Positions 22,071 to 30,855 of a stretch of 64,000 nucleotides of DNA are shown in pieces. The translations under genes were made by a program, and so were the position numbers. The notes under the pieces were generated by a model. It made no database searches, was not told the DNA's origin, and saw only the letters and a program-made list of their open reading frames with translations. Position 1 is the stretch's first letter; each line of letters starts with the position of its first letter. The DNA comes from Devosia epidermidihirudinis (lineage in GTDB: Bacteria > Pseudomonadota > Alphaproteobacteria > Rhizobiales > Devosiaceae), in the NCBI RefSeq assembly GCF_000971295.1, contig NZ_LANJ01000011.1, forward strand, positions 372,001 through 436,000. Reading direction: 5' to 3'.

Positions 22071-22089
22071 TCCGCTATCCGACCCTCCC

Positions 22090-22589
22090 CTGGCTGTTAT
22101 GCCAAGGGCTCATCAAAGAAAGCGCAGCAACGTGACTACTTGCACGCCCATGCTAAGTGGCTTGCAACTACGTCCAGTTGCAGAGCATAAATCCAAGCAT
22201 TGAACTTGGGATGGCCCAGATGAACTTGAAATTGCTTGCGGCTTCTTTGTTTGCGATTTGCTGCGTTACTGCGCCCGCCGTTGCCCAAAAGAGCCCTTTG
22301 AAGAACGGGGATTATGTCTGCCGGAACAAGGGACAGATCACTGGCTCCTTTTCAGTGACCGGACCAACGACCTATGTCGACAGCGACGGACGGAAGCGCT
22401 CGCTTCAGTATGACAAGGGCCTGAACGTCCTGAATTTCGATGACGGCAAACAGTATTTCGTCGGCCGAGAGGACCTATTGGTCCTCGTTGTGAACGGGCA
22501 AATGAGCAAGCACGGATGCATTCGACAAAGCCGCTAGGAACGTTAGTGCACGCGCTTCCAGGACTCTACTTCTGGCTGTTATGCCAAGG
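22090..22589. repeat. 18-base direct repeat flanking a small gene
   Basis: CTGGCTGTTATGCCAAGG occurs at 22090-22107 and again at 22572-22589, with some similarity continuing on both sides. The two copies bracket the small periplasmic protein gene. Such exact spacing could mark an inserted cassette or a local duplication. Confidence 0.6.
22220..22537 (+). CDS. small periplasmic protein, unknown
   Basis: 105 residues with a signal peptide (MNLKLLAASLFAICCVTAPAVAQ). The mature part has NGDYVCRNKGQITGSF, DSDGRKRSLQYDKGL and a final HGCIRQSR, with two cysteines that could pair. Start could be nine bases earlier. It lies between two copies of an 18-base repeat. Confidence 0.6.
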   Translation: MNLKLLAASLFAICCVTAPAVAQKSPLKNGDYVCRNKGQITGSFSVTGPTTYVDSDGRKRSLQYDKGLNVLNFDDGKQYFVGREDLLVLVVNGQMSKHGCIRQSR

Positions 22590-22696
22590 ACTGGGTGGTT
22601 AGGCGGCGCGGAGCCAGGGGTTGGGTGTGATCCCAATCGGCACAATCGCGAAACCTGACGGGGCCAAACCCGGCATTTCAGGGCGCACTTGCCCAA

Positions 22697-22909
22697 TCAC
22701 CAGGCGGTGAAATCTCCCCCGGAGTTACCGACTTCCCAAGCCAGGTCCCAGTTCAGCTCATCGGCGTTCTTTTTACCGCGATGAGGGTTTGTGTCTTTGT
22801 CCTTTTCGGTCGCCCCGGCGGTCCAACCGGCCAAGCGCACTTTTTCTTCCTGCAGGCGTTCGGCCGTCATTTTGGGCACCACGTCTCGTTCTCCATAGGC
22901 GTTTTCCAT
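22697..22909 (-). CDS. 70-residue hypothetical protein
   Basis: Hydrophilic: MENAYGERDVVPKMTAERLQ, then GATEKDKDTNPHRGKKNADELNWDLAWEV. Composition is protein-like, but no family or strong ribosome binding site is seen. The frame stays open upstream to 23113, with cysteine-rich, less plausible content. Confidence 0.4.
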   Translation of the reverse strand: MENAYGERDVVPKMTAERLQEEKVRLAGWTAGATEKDKDTNPHRGKKNADELNWDLAWEVGNSGGDFTAW

Positions 22910-23236
22910 TGGGTCTGGGCTACAGCAGTATATGTGCGCTGAACAGCTCACTCGAATACCGCATTCGCGCCGCATGCAGATATCCATCCGGCCACGCGGA
23001 TGACAGGCGGCTATAAGACCTCTTCTGTTCTCCGATGCTACCAGCCCTCCAAGCCGGAACATTACACCAATCATTACAATGGGATAGGGGCGCTTCGCAG
23101 ATAAGCGCGACACGCTTTAGGCAAGGCGCATGGCGATCACGATTGGCAAAATTTGCAACTCAATCTGCAAAGCACGCGTTGGGCTGCGTCAAACAAACGC
23201 CCTTGTGGCTGCTAATTCTGTAAATGGAGAATTGCC

Positions 23237-23635
23237 ATGATCTCTAAAGCAACATGGGCAACCGCCCTGCTGATCGCTTCGGTATCCGTTCCATCCTTTG
23301 CTCAGGACGCTGCGCCTGCGTTCGATCCCAAAGGCAGCTTCGTAGACTCGTACGGTACGTCTTTCGACTTCAAGTTGTGCGGCGATAGCGGCACCGACCT
23401 CTGTGGTGTGCTCACCACTCTGAAAGGCGAATCCGCCACCCCGGAAAACCTCGCCTTTGTCGGCAAGCAGGTCATGCAGGCTAAGCAGAGCGCGCCCAAC
23501 CAGTGGAAGGGTGCACTGAGCGCTGGCGGCATCAGCGCGGACGCAACGGTGACCCAGGTTTCCCCAGACACTATTGAAATCCAGGGGTGCCGCGCCGTCG
23601 TGCTGTGCCAGACGCTGGCCTACAATCGCGGCTGA
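23237..23635 (+). CDS. DUF2147-like periplasmic protein
   Basis: 132 residues: signal peptide (MISKATWATALLIASVSVPSFAQ), then SYGTSFDFKLCGDSGTDLCGVLTTLKGESATPENLAFVGKQVM and a C-terminal IEIQGCRAVVLCQTLAY. The C-terminal QGC...C pattern matches DUF2147 proteins, secreted beta-rich proteins of unknown function. GGAG lies upstream of the ATG. Confidence 0.7.
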   Translation: MISKATWATALLIASVSVPSFAQDAAPAFDPKGSFVDSYGTSFDFKLCGDSGTDLCGVLTTLKGESATPENLAFVGKQVMQAKQSAPNQWKGALSAGGISADATVTQVSPDTIEIQGCRAVVLCQTLAYNRG

Positions 23636-23789
23636 TGCGCTGCACATAAGAAGCCCCGCGGCGCTTCACTTCTGATGGTATTGGACCAGCCGCGGCTTCA
23701 TGTGCACGCTGACCGCGCTCGCCAGCGCGGTTGCCCACTGCCGCCGGATCGATAATAGTCCCCGCGAAGTGACCATAAAGGGGCGACGC

Positions 23790-24233
23790 GTGGGCTATAA
23801 GACGATCCTGGTGGCCAGTGACGGTTCAACACTGGCAAAGCGAGCGGTGGAGCACGCATCGGAGATAGCCAAGCTGACCGGCGGGCAGCTTTCGGTCGTG
23901 ACCGTGTCAAATCCCCCACCAACCTTTTCCGCTGCCGAGATTGGCTGGAGCGTGCCCGGCAACGTTTATGAGCAGATTGCAGCCGCCGATAAGGCGACTG
24001 CCGAGCAGATCTTTGCTCAGGCCAAGTCTGCCTCAGCGGTAGCGCTGGCCTCGACGCTCCATATCCGCAACGATTCTCCTGCAGCGGGAATCATGGAGGC
24101 CGCCCAGACGCTTGGGGCGGACCTCATCGTCATGGGCTCCCATGGGCATAGCGGGCTCAATAAACTGCTGCTGGGCAGCCAAGCGACCAAAGTCCTCGCG
24201 CTGGCAACCTGCCCTGTTCTCATCGTCAAATAG
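23790..24233 (+). CDS. universal stress protein UspA family
   Basis: 147 residues from a GTG at 23790 (GYKTILVASDGSTLAKRAVEHA). The C-terminal GADLIVMGSHGHSGLNKLLLGSQATKVL is the ATP-binding G-x2-G-x9-G-S motif of UspA proteins. A cytosolic stress protein; partner unknown. AAAGGGG precedes the GTG. Confidence 0.85.
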   Translation: MGYKTILVASDGSTLAKRAVEHASEIAKLTGGQLSVVTVSNPPPTFSAAEIGWSVPGNVYEQIAAADKATAEQIFAQAKSASAVALASTLHIRNDSPAAGIMEAAQTLGADLIVMGSHGHSGLNKLLLGSQATKVLALATCPVLIVK

Positions 24234-24339
24234 TGCATAGCGTTGCACTTGTCCTGTTTTGGACACGCGATAGCGTGGTTTAGGCTTTGACGGGATGGCG
24301 GGCTTGCTTAGGTTGCCTTGGTAAAACGGGGGAATCGAA

Positions 24340-25557
24340 GTGACGCAGCAGGCAGCCAGCAGCATTTCCAGCGGACGTAGCGATTTTGTCCAACCCATCA
24401 TGGCGGGCGCGCTCGCTGCGATTGTTGGCTATGCCAGCACCTTTACTCTGGTGCTCGCTGCCCTGACGGCTGCGGGAGCGTCTCCCCAGCAGGCCGGTTC
24501 AGGCCTGATGTCGATCTGCATCGCCATTGGCATTCTCAATATTGTGGTGAGCGCGCGGCTGAAAGTGCCGGTCAGCTTTGCCTGGTCGACCCCCGGTGTC
24601 GCTTTCCTTCTGACTGTCGGCGAACCGGTTGGTGGCTTTCCGGCGGTGGCAGGGGCATTTCTGGTCGCGGCGGCGCTGATCGTGCTGACCGGGCTGATCA
24701 AACCGCTGGCGCGGCTGATCGAGGCGATTCCTGCGCCGATCGCCAATGCCATGCTGGCGGGCATGTTGCTGACGCTCTGCTTTGCGCCGATCACGGCCGT
24801 GGGGCAGATGCCGATGCTGGCCCTGCCGATCCTATTATCCTGGGTGATCGGCATGCGGTTTGCGCGGCGCTATGCGGTGCCGATTGCGGTGGTGGTGACG
24901 GGAATCATTCTCGCGACAACAACGCATCTGCCGCCCGGCGCGCTCGATGGCAGCTGGCCGAGCTTCGTGCCGGTGATGCCCGAGTTCACGCTCGATGCGA
25001 TCATCCGCATTGGCCTACCGCTCTATATTGTGACCATGGCGTCGCAGAACCTGCCGGGGCTGGCGGTGATGAAGGCCAATGGCTTTACTCTCAAAGCTTC
25101 GCCTCTATTTGTCCTCACCGGTGTCGCTAGCGGCCTGACGGCCTTTGTGGGGGGCCATACGAGCAATCTGGCGGCGATCACGGCAGCGATCTGCGCCGGA
25201 CCCGAGGCACACCCGGACAAGACCAAGCGTTGGCCCGCGCCCATTTCGGCGGGCGTGGTCTATCTGGCGCTGGCCCCCGCCGCGAGCCTGGCGGCAGCAT
25301 TCATCGCCGCCTCGCCTCCACTGCTGATTCAGGCTGTGGCCGGATTGGCGCTTATGTCGAGCCTCGCGTCTGCATTGACGGGCGCCCTCATCAATGAGGA
25401 GACGCGACTGCCCGCGATTCTGACCTTCGTCACCACAGCCTCCGGAATCACCATTATCGGTGTGGGTGCGCCGTTCTGGGGACTGGTGGCAGGAATCGGC
25501 ATGTTGCTGCTGCTGCGCGCCGGCGTTGTGGCCATTCGTGAACCGAGCGGGAAATGA
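24340..25557 (+). CDS. benE: BenE family benzoate/H+ symporter
   Basis: 405 residues, about twelve membrane segments. BenE patterns: PIMAGALAAIVGYASTFTLVLAA, PVSFAWSTPGVAFL, QNLPGLAVMKANGF, and GGHTSNLAAITAAICAGPEAHPD. It starts at a GTG with GGGGGAA upstream. No benzoate catabolic genes are nearby, so the substrate could be another aromatic acid. Overlaps mobA by four bases. Confidence 0.85.
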   Translation: MTQQAASSISSGRSDFVQPIMAGALAAIVGYASTFTLVLAALTAAGASPQQAGSGLMSICIAIGILNIVVSARLKVPVSFAWSTPGVAFLLTVGEPVGGFPAVAGAFLVAAALIVLTGLIKPLARLIEAIPAPIANAMLAGMLLTLCFAPITAVGQMPMLALPILLSWVIGMRFARRYAVPIAVVVTGIILATTTHLPPGALDGSWPSFVPVMPEFTLDAIIRIGLPLYIVTMASQNLPGLAVMKANGFTLKASPLFVLTGVASGLTAFVGGHTSNLAAITAAICAGPEAHPDKTKRWPAPISAGVVYLALAPAASLAAAFIAASPPLLIQAVAGLALMSSLASALTGALINEETRLPAILTFVTTASGITIIGVGAPFWGLVAGIGMLLLLRAGVVAIREPSGK

Positions 25558-26177
25558 GCCTGCCCTGGGCCGTCATCATTGCGGGCGGCCAGGGACAGCG
25601 GCTGGGCGGCGTGCGCAAGGCCGATCTCAGAATCGGCGGCGTAGGGCTGCTGGATAGAGTCGTCACTTCTCTTGGCCCGGTGCAGCACCCGCTGCTGATT
25701 TCCACGGGTCCGGATGATCTCAAAGTGCGCCTGCCACCCGATAGTGTGGCCATTCCCGATCTTGATGCCACCTGCCCCGGCCCGTTGGCGGCTCTGGTGG
25801 CTGCGGTTGATGCCTTACAGAAGCGCGGCGTCAACAAAGGCACATTGATTTCGGTGGCGGTGGATACGCCGTTCCTGCCGCGCGACTTCGTTGCGCGGAT
25901 GATTGCCGCGCTTGGCGATGCCCCTGCTGCCTTCGCAGCGTGGGGGAATGATTTTTATCCGCCGAATGCAGCGTGGAATCTGAGTGCGCTGACTGATTCG
26001 CGCGCGAATCTCGCGTCGAGAGATTCGCCCAACAGCCTCAAATCGCTCCAAATTGCGCTGAAGGCCCAACGTGTTGACTGGTTTGTGTCAGGAGGCAAGA
26101 ATCCTTTTGCCAATCTCAATACCCTGTCAAACCTAGTGGAACTGGGCGTTCGCGCGGTTTCGGCCTGTGGAGAATGA
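25554..26177 (+). CDS. mobA: molybdenum cofactor guanylyltransferase
   Basis: 207 residues. The nucleotide-binding IAGGQGQRLGGVRKADLRIGG and the metal-binding VAVDTPFLPRDF are MobA signatures. It transfers GMP from GTP to molybdopterin to make the bis-MGD cofactor. Translation is coupled to benE by ATGA, an unexpected pairing. Normal family length. Confidence 0.88.
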   Translation: MSLPWAVIIAGGQGQRLGGVRKADLRIGGVGLLDRVVTSLGPVQHPLLISTGPDDLKVRLPPDSVAIPDLDATCPGPLAALVAAVDALQKRGVNKGTLISVAVDTPFLPRDFVARMIAALGDAPAAFAAWGNDFYPPNAAWNLSALTDSRANLASRDSPNSLKSLQIALKAQRVDWFVSGGKNPFANLNTLSNLVELGVRAVSACGE

Positions 26178-26269
26178 CAAGATATTCACAAGACCCGCAA
26201 ATTAGGCTTGGCAAAGCAAATCAAGTTGGGTACATGGACCACGCACTCGAAAGAGAGCAACGAAGGTGT

Positions 26270-26344
26270 TCCGCGGTAGCTCAGTGGTAGAGCAATCGGC
26301 TGTTAACCGATTGGTCGTAGGTTCGAATCCTACCCGCGGAGCCA
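26270..26344 (+). tRNA. tRNA-Asn (GTT)
   Basis: Acceptor stem TCCGCGG/CCGCGGA, anticodon GTT in CTGTTAA, T-loop GTTCGAATC, discriminator G and encoded CCA. Confidence 0.96.
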
Positions 26345-26455
26345 ATCTTCAAAAAGCTCTAATTGAGCATCTCCCCTTACAAGCATGACTAGTGTTGCCA
26401 GCGCTCTTTGAGCGCGGTAGGGGTGCTTAATTCTTAAGCATTTGGACCTCCCTCC

Positions 26456-27679
26456 ATGGTTGCCGTTTCCAGCAAGGCCGCTCCGGCCGTGCAACGTACA
26501 TCGCTCGCCGTTCTGTTTGCGGTCAGCGCCTCGCACCTGCTCAACGATCTGATGCAGTTCCTGCTGCCGGCGCTCTATCCCCTACTGAAAGATGCCTATG
26601 GGCTCGACTATGTGCAGATCGGCCTGATCACGCTCGCCCAGCAGATGACCGCGTCGCTGCTGCAACCGCTGGTTGGCTACTACACCGACAAGAATCCAAT
26701 GCCTTATGCGCTGGCCATTTCGATGGTGTTCGCACTGGTTGGCGTCATCCTCATCGCAACGGCCAACAATTTCGGCCTGCTGATTCTGGCGGCTATGGTC
26801 GGCGGCATCGGTTCGGCGATTTTCCACCCTGAGGCCTCGCGCGTGTCGCGACTGGCATCGGGCGGCAAGCTGGGCTTTGCACAATCATTGTTCCAGGTTG
26901 GTGGCAACCTTGGCACCTCGATCGGGCCACTGGTCGCCGCCTATTTCCTTCTGCCACGCGGACAGACCAGCACGGCCTGGTTCGCTATTGTGGCGCTGGC
27001 CGCGCTCGTGCTGCTGACGGCGGTTGGCCGCTGGTACGCCGCCCATCAGCGCGCCAATATCGGCAGGCCCGTCGCCAAGGTCGCCAAGCAGGTATTGACG
27101 CAGAAGCGCCTCGTGATCTCGTTCCTGGTGATCGGCGCGCTGCTGCTCAGCAAGTACGTCTATATTTCCTCGATCACGAGCTATTACACGTTCTTCATGA
27201 TCGAGAAGTTCAGCCTGTCGGCTGAAGATTCTCAGCTCTATCTATTCCTGTTCCTCGGCGCGATTGCGGCCGGCACGTTGATCGGCGGGCCTGTGGGCGA
27301 CCGGTTCGGCCGCCTGACGGTGATCTGGTGCTCGATTGTAGGCGCCCTGCCCTTTACGCTGCTGCTGCCGCATCTTGATCTGTTCGGCACGGCCGTGGCC
27401 AGCGTCCTGGTCGGCCTGATCCTGTCATCGGCATTCTCGGCAATCGTGGTCTATGCGCAGGAGCTGATTCCCGGCAAAGTAGGCATGGTTGCGGGCTTCG
27501 TGTTCGGCTTTGCCTTTGGCATTGGCGCCATTGGCGCTGCTGTGCTGGGCGCGCTGGCCGATAGCATTGGAATCATTGCCGTATTCAACATTTGCGCATT
27601 CCTGCCGTTCCTGGGCTTTTTGACGATCTTCCTGCCCCGCGCGGCTGAACTGCATCCAACTCAAGGAGAGCCGGCGTGA
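26456..27679 (+). CDS. MFS transporter, fosmidomycin-resistance (Fsr) type
   Basis: 407 residues, twelve membrane segments. SHLLNDLMQFLLPALYPLLKDAYGLDYVQIGLITLAQQM, then TDKNPMPYALAISMVF and FHPEASRVSRLASGGKLGFAQSLF are typical of the Fsr subfamily. An inner-membrane drug/H+ antiporter by family; the natural substrate is unknown. Its stop overlaps the GTG start of the next gene. Confidence 0.88.
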   Translation: MVAVSSKAAPAVQRTSLAVLFAVSASHLLNDLMQFLLPALYPLLKDAYGLDYVQIGLITLAQQMTASLLQPLVGYYTDKNPMPYALAISMVFALVGVILIATANNFGLLILAAMVGGIGSAIFHPEASRVSRLASGGKLGFAQSLFQVGGNLGTSIGPLVAAYFLLPRGQTSTAWFAIVALAALVLLTAVGRWYAAHQRANIGRPVAKVAKQVLTQKRLVISFLVIGALLLSKYVYISSITSYYTFFMIEKFSLSAEDSQLYLFLFLGAIAAGTLIGGPVGDRFGRLTVIWCSIVGALPFTLLLPHLDLFGTAVASVLVGLILSSAFSAIVVYAQELIPGKVGMVAGFVFGFAFGIGAIGAAVLGALADSIGIIAVFNICAFLPFLGFLTIFLPRAAELHPTQGEPA

Positions 27680-28131
27680 GCAACGGCATGGATATCGACG
27701 GCGAAAGCCAGATCACACTGACCCGCACCATCGACGCGCATATCGACGACGTGTTCGCCGCCTGGACGGACCCAGCCCTGATCGAACAGTGGCAGGCCGA
27801 CGAGGCCGAACTCGATCGCTTTGAAGGCGGCGAATACAAGTTCACCACCTTTGGCGATGATGAAGACCCCGAAGACCACACGGTCAGCGGCGAAATCCTC
27901 AAGTTCGTCGACAACGAAAAGCTCGTTATGTCCTGGGTCCACAAGGCCGATGAGGATGATGGCGACGATCTGATCTTCGTGCTTGAGATCGACTTCAAGG
28001 CGCTCAACGAAGACCAGACCAGCGTGACTGTGACCGAACGCGGCCTTGCCCACTCCGATCCAGAATCGCGCATCTTCTCGATTGAAGCCTGGAGCGCAGC
28101 TCTGGAAAATCTCGCAGAAGTTCTCGAATAG
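27676..28131 (+). CDS. SRPBCC / AHSA1-like protein
   Basis: 151 residues. ITLTRTIDAHIDDVFAAWTDPALIEQW starts a START-like cavity fold, followed by GGEYKFT, KLVMSWVHK and a C-terminal helix WSAALENLAEVLE. Proteins of this family bind hydrophobic ligands or, as Aha1-like domains, contact chaperones. Very acidic. GTG start, coupled to the MFS gene. Confidence 0.8.
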   Translation: MSNGMDIDGESQITLTRTIDAHIDDVFAAWTDPALIEQWQADEAELDRFEGGEYKFTTFGDDEDPEDHTVSGEILKFVDNEKLVMSWVHKADEDDGDDLIFVLEIDFKALNEDQTSVTVTERGLAHSDPESRIFSIEAWSAALENLAEVLE

Positions 28132-28179
28132 ACTGAACCACGGGCCCGCTCGCACCGTATCAGCGAGCGGGAGGGCCGC

Positions 28180-29595
28180 ATGAGCTCAACGAACTTGGTC
28201 TGGCTGCGCAACGATCTGCGCGTTTCGGACAATCCGGCCCTCAGCGCCGCAATCAAACATGGCGACAAGACCGTTGCACTCTACGTGCACGAGCGCACCG
28301 ACGGCGTCAGGCCGCCGGGCGCCGCTGGGCGTTGGTGGCTCCATCAGAGCCTAGTTTCGCTGGGACGCGATCTGGCCGGAATCGGCATTGCGCTGATCGT
28401 GCGAAGCGGCGAGAGCCAGGCGGTCGTGCGCGACGCTGCGGCAGAGTTCGCGGTCGACTGCGTCTACTGGAACCGGCGCTATGCACCGGGCGAAGTCGCC
28501 GTCGATGCAGCAATCAAGGCAGCGCTTCGGGCGCAAGGCGTCACCGTCGCCTCCTTCGGCGCCAATGTGCTGATCGAGCCTTGGGACATCTCCACCGGAC
28601 AGGGCCGCCCCTATTCTGTCTTCACCCCATTCTGGCGCAGCATCAAGGCGCGGGACATTGACCGCCCCCTGCCGCGCCCCCCCGCAGGTGAACCAATAGA
28701 ATCCTCGGACTTAGACAGCGGCTATGTCGAACCTGAGTGGGCAGGCAAGCTGGCGCAGCATTGGCAGATTGGCGAAGCGGCAGCGCAGGCAAAGCTGGGC
28801 GATTTCCTTGATGAGCGGCTGGAGATTTATCCCGCAGGCCGCGACTTCCCGGCCAAGAGCGTGACCTCGATGCTGTCCCCGCATTTGCGCTTTGGCGAGA
28901 TCAGTCCACGGCAAATCTGGCATTCTGCGCTGGCGGCATTGCATGCCGAACCCGAGCGACAGGCCGCCACTGACAAGTTCCTCTCGGAATTGGCGTGGCG
29001 TGACTTCAGCTATCACCAGCTGTTCCACCGCGCCGACATCGCCACCGAGCCGATGCAGCCCAAATATTCCCGCATGCATTGGCGGGAATCGCGCGCTGAC
29101 CTTGTAGCGTGGCAGCGCGGGCAGACCGGATTGCCGATTATCGATGCGGGCATGCGGGAGCTTTGGGAAACCGGCTACATGCAGAACCGCGTGCGCATGC
29201 TGGTCGCTTCGGTGCTGGCCAAAAACATGCTGATCGATTGGCGCGAGGGCGAGCGCTGGTTTTGGGACTGCCTGGTGGATGGCGACGTGGCCAGCAATCC
29301 CGCGAGCTGGCAGTGGGTGGCCGGATCGGGGCTGGATGCGGCCCCCTATTTCCGTATTTTCAATCCGGTGACGCAGGGCGAGAAGTTCGACACCGAGGGC
29401 GACTATGTGCGCCGATGGGTGCCCGAGCTGGCCCGCCTGCCCGACAAATGGATCCATAGACCGGCGGAGGCGCCAGATGCGGTGCTGGAGGCGGCTAATG
29501 TGTCCATTGGCCGGAACTACCCGCGCCCTATCGTAGATCTGCAGTCCTCGCGCGTACGGGCGCTGGAGGCCTCGGCCGAACTCAAGGAGGAATGA
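28180..29595 (+). CDS. phrB: deoxyribodipyrimidine photolyase
   Basis: 471 residues, the normal length for a class I CPD photolyase. N-terminal antenna domain (LVWLRNDLRVSDNPALSAAI) and C-terminal FAD domain with SELAWRDFSYHQLFH, GQTGLPIIDAGMRELWETGYMQNRVRM, and ASNPASWQWVAGSG. It uses blue light and FADH- to reverse pyrimidine dimers. GGAGGG precedes the ATG. In Rhodobacter a photolyase belongs to the RpoE-ChrR regulon, and a ChrR system is in this window; no TGATCC-type promoter is visible immediately upstream here. Confidence 0.93.
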   Translation: MSSTNLVWLRNDLRVSDNPALSAAIKHGDKTVALYVHERTDGVRPPGAAGRWWLHQSLVSLGRDLAGIGIALIVRSGESQAVVRDAAAEFAVDCVYWNRRYAPGEVAVDAAIKAALRAQGVTVASFGANVLIEPWDISTGQGRPYSVFTPFWRSIKARDIDRPLPRPPAGEPIESSDLDSGYVEPEWAGKLAQHWQIGEAAAQAKLGDFLDERLEIYPAGRDFPAKSVTSMLSPHLRFGEISPRQIWHSALAALHAEPERQAATDKFLSELAWRDFSYHQLFHRADIATEPMQPKYSRMHWRESRADLVAWQRGQTGLPIIDAGMRELWETGYMQNRVRMLVASVLAKNMLIDWREGERWFWDCLVDGDVASNPASWQWVAGSGLDAAPYFRIFNPVTQGEKFDTEGDYVRRWVPELARLPDKWIHRPAEAPDAVLEAANVSIGRNYPRPIVDLQSSRVRALEASAELKEE

Positions 29596-29739
29596 TTTTC
29601 TTCAGGTGACCGCAAAGCGCATTGCTGTTGCGCGATGTTGCGTTTGATTGGAACGCCCTGCCCGCCACCATCGTTGAGACTTGCGGGCGTGGAGGGGGAC
29701 ACCTACCATAAGCCCTTAACAGCACTTGCAGATTGATCC

Positions 29740-30783
29740 ATGGCCAAGCACCAAGACCTCATCTCCGCTATCGGCAATACTCCGCTGATCCGTCTCAATC
29801 GCGTTTCCGAAATGACCGGCAGCGAAATCTGGGGCAAGGCAGAGTTTCTCAATCCGGGCCAGTCGGTGAAGGATCGAGCGGCGCTCTTTATCATCCACGA
29901 TGCGGTGAAATCGGGCGCGCTGAAGCCCGGCGGCACGATTGTCGAGGGCACGGCGGGCAATACCGGCATCGGGCTGACGCTGGTGGCCAACTCGCTGGGC
30001 TTCAAGTCGGTGATCGTCATCCCCGACACGCAGAGTCAGGAAAAGAAGGACGCGCTGCGCCTCTATGGCGCCGAGGTCATCGAGGTCCCGGCAAAGCCGT
30101 ACAAAGACCCCAACAACTACATCAAGATTTCTGGCCGCTTGGCCGAAAAGCTGAACCGCGAATTGCCGGGCGGCGCCATCTGGGCCAACCAGTTCGACAA
30201 CGTCTCCAATCGGCGCGCGCATATTGAAACCACGGGTCCGGAAATCTGGCAGCAGACCGGGGGCCGCATTGACGGCTTTATCTGTTCGGTCGGCTCTGGC
30301 GGCACGCTGGCTGGCGTCGCGCAGGCTCTGAAGTCGCGCAACTCGGACGTCAAGATCGGCCTGGCAGATCCCGAAGGTGCGTCGCTCTATAGCTACTTCA
30401 CGACGGGTGAGTTGAAATCGAGCGGCAATTCGATCACCGAGGGCATTGGTCAGGGCCGCATCACGGCGAACCTTGAAGGCCTCGCCGTCGACTACGCCTA
30501 CCAGATCAGTGACACCGAGGCCTTGCCCTATGTGTTCGACCTGCTGGAAAATGAGGGCCTGTGCCTTGGTGGCTCGAGCGCCATCAATATCGCCGGCGCG
30601 GTGCGTATGGCGCAGGATCTCGGCCCGGGCAAAACCATCGTCACCATCCTTTGCGACTATGGCAATCGCTACCAGTCCAAGCTGTTCAACCCGGCCTTTC
30701 TGCACGACAAGGGCCTGCCGGTGCCGAAGTGGTTGGAAGGGCGCGTGCCGACCGACATTTCGAGCGTCATCGAGCCAAGCTAG
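29740..30783 (+). CDS. cysK: cysteine synthase A
   Basis: 347 residues. PLP lysine in GQSVKDRAA (K44), phosphate-binding GTAGNTGIG, and the C-terminal LGGSSAINIAGA. Converts O-acetylserine and sulfide to cysteine. Slightly longer than E. coli CysK (323), with extra C-terminal residues. It stands alone, followed by a hairpin. Confidence 0.9.
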   Translation: MAKHQDLISAIGNTPLIRLNRVSEMTGSEIWGKAEFLNPGQSVKDRAALFIIHDAVKSGALKPGGTIVEGTAGNTGIGLTLVANSLGFKSVIVIPDTQSQEKKDALRLYGAEVIEVPAKPYKDPNNYIKISGRLAEKLNRELPGGAIWANQFDNVSNRRAHIETTGPEIWQQTGGRIDGFICSVGSGGTLAGVAQALKSRNSDVKIGLADPEGASLYSYFTTGELKSSGNSITEGIGQGRITANLEGLAVDYAYQISDTEALPYVFDLLENEGLCLGGSSAINIAGAVRMAQDLGPGKTIVTILCDYGNRYQSKLFNPAFLHDKGLPVPKWLEGRVPTDISSVIEPS

Positions 30784-30827
30784 GCCGAACGCAGCCGCAT
30801 ATTGTTCAATCGCCGCTGACTGATAGA

Positions 30828-30850
30828 CTGCCCCGACACCATCGGGGCAG
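30828..30850. other. hairpin between cysK and cardiolipin synthase
   Basis: CTGCCCCGA pairs with TCGGGGCAG across a five-base loop. No T-run follows. Its right arm ends five bases before the GTG start of the next gene, so it covers where the ribosome binding site should be. Confidence 0.6.
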
Positions 30851-30855
30851 CTTCA

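Noticed and set aside
29734..29739. TGATCC box just before cysK
   Set aside because: It lies immediately before the ATG, where no promoter -35 could serve the gene; a chance match.
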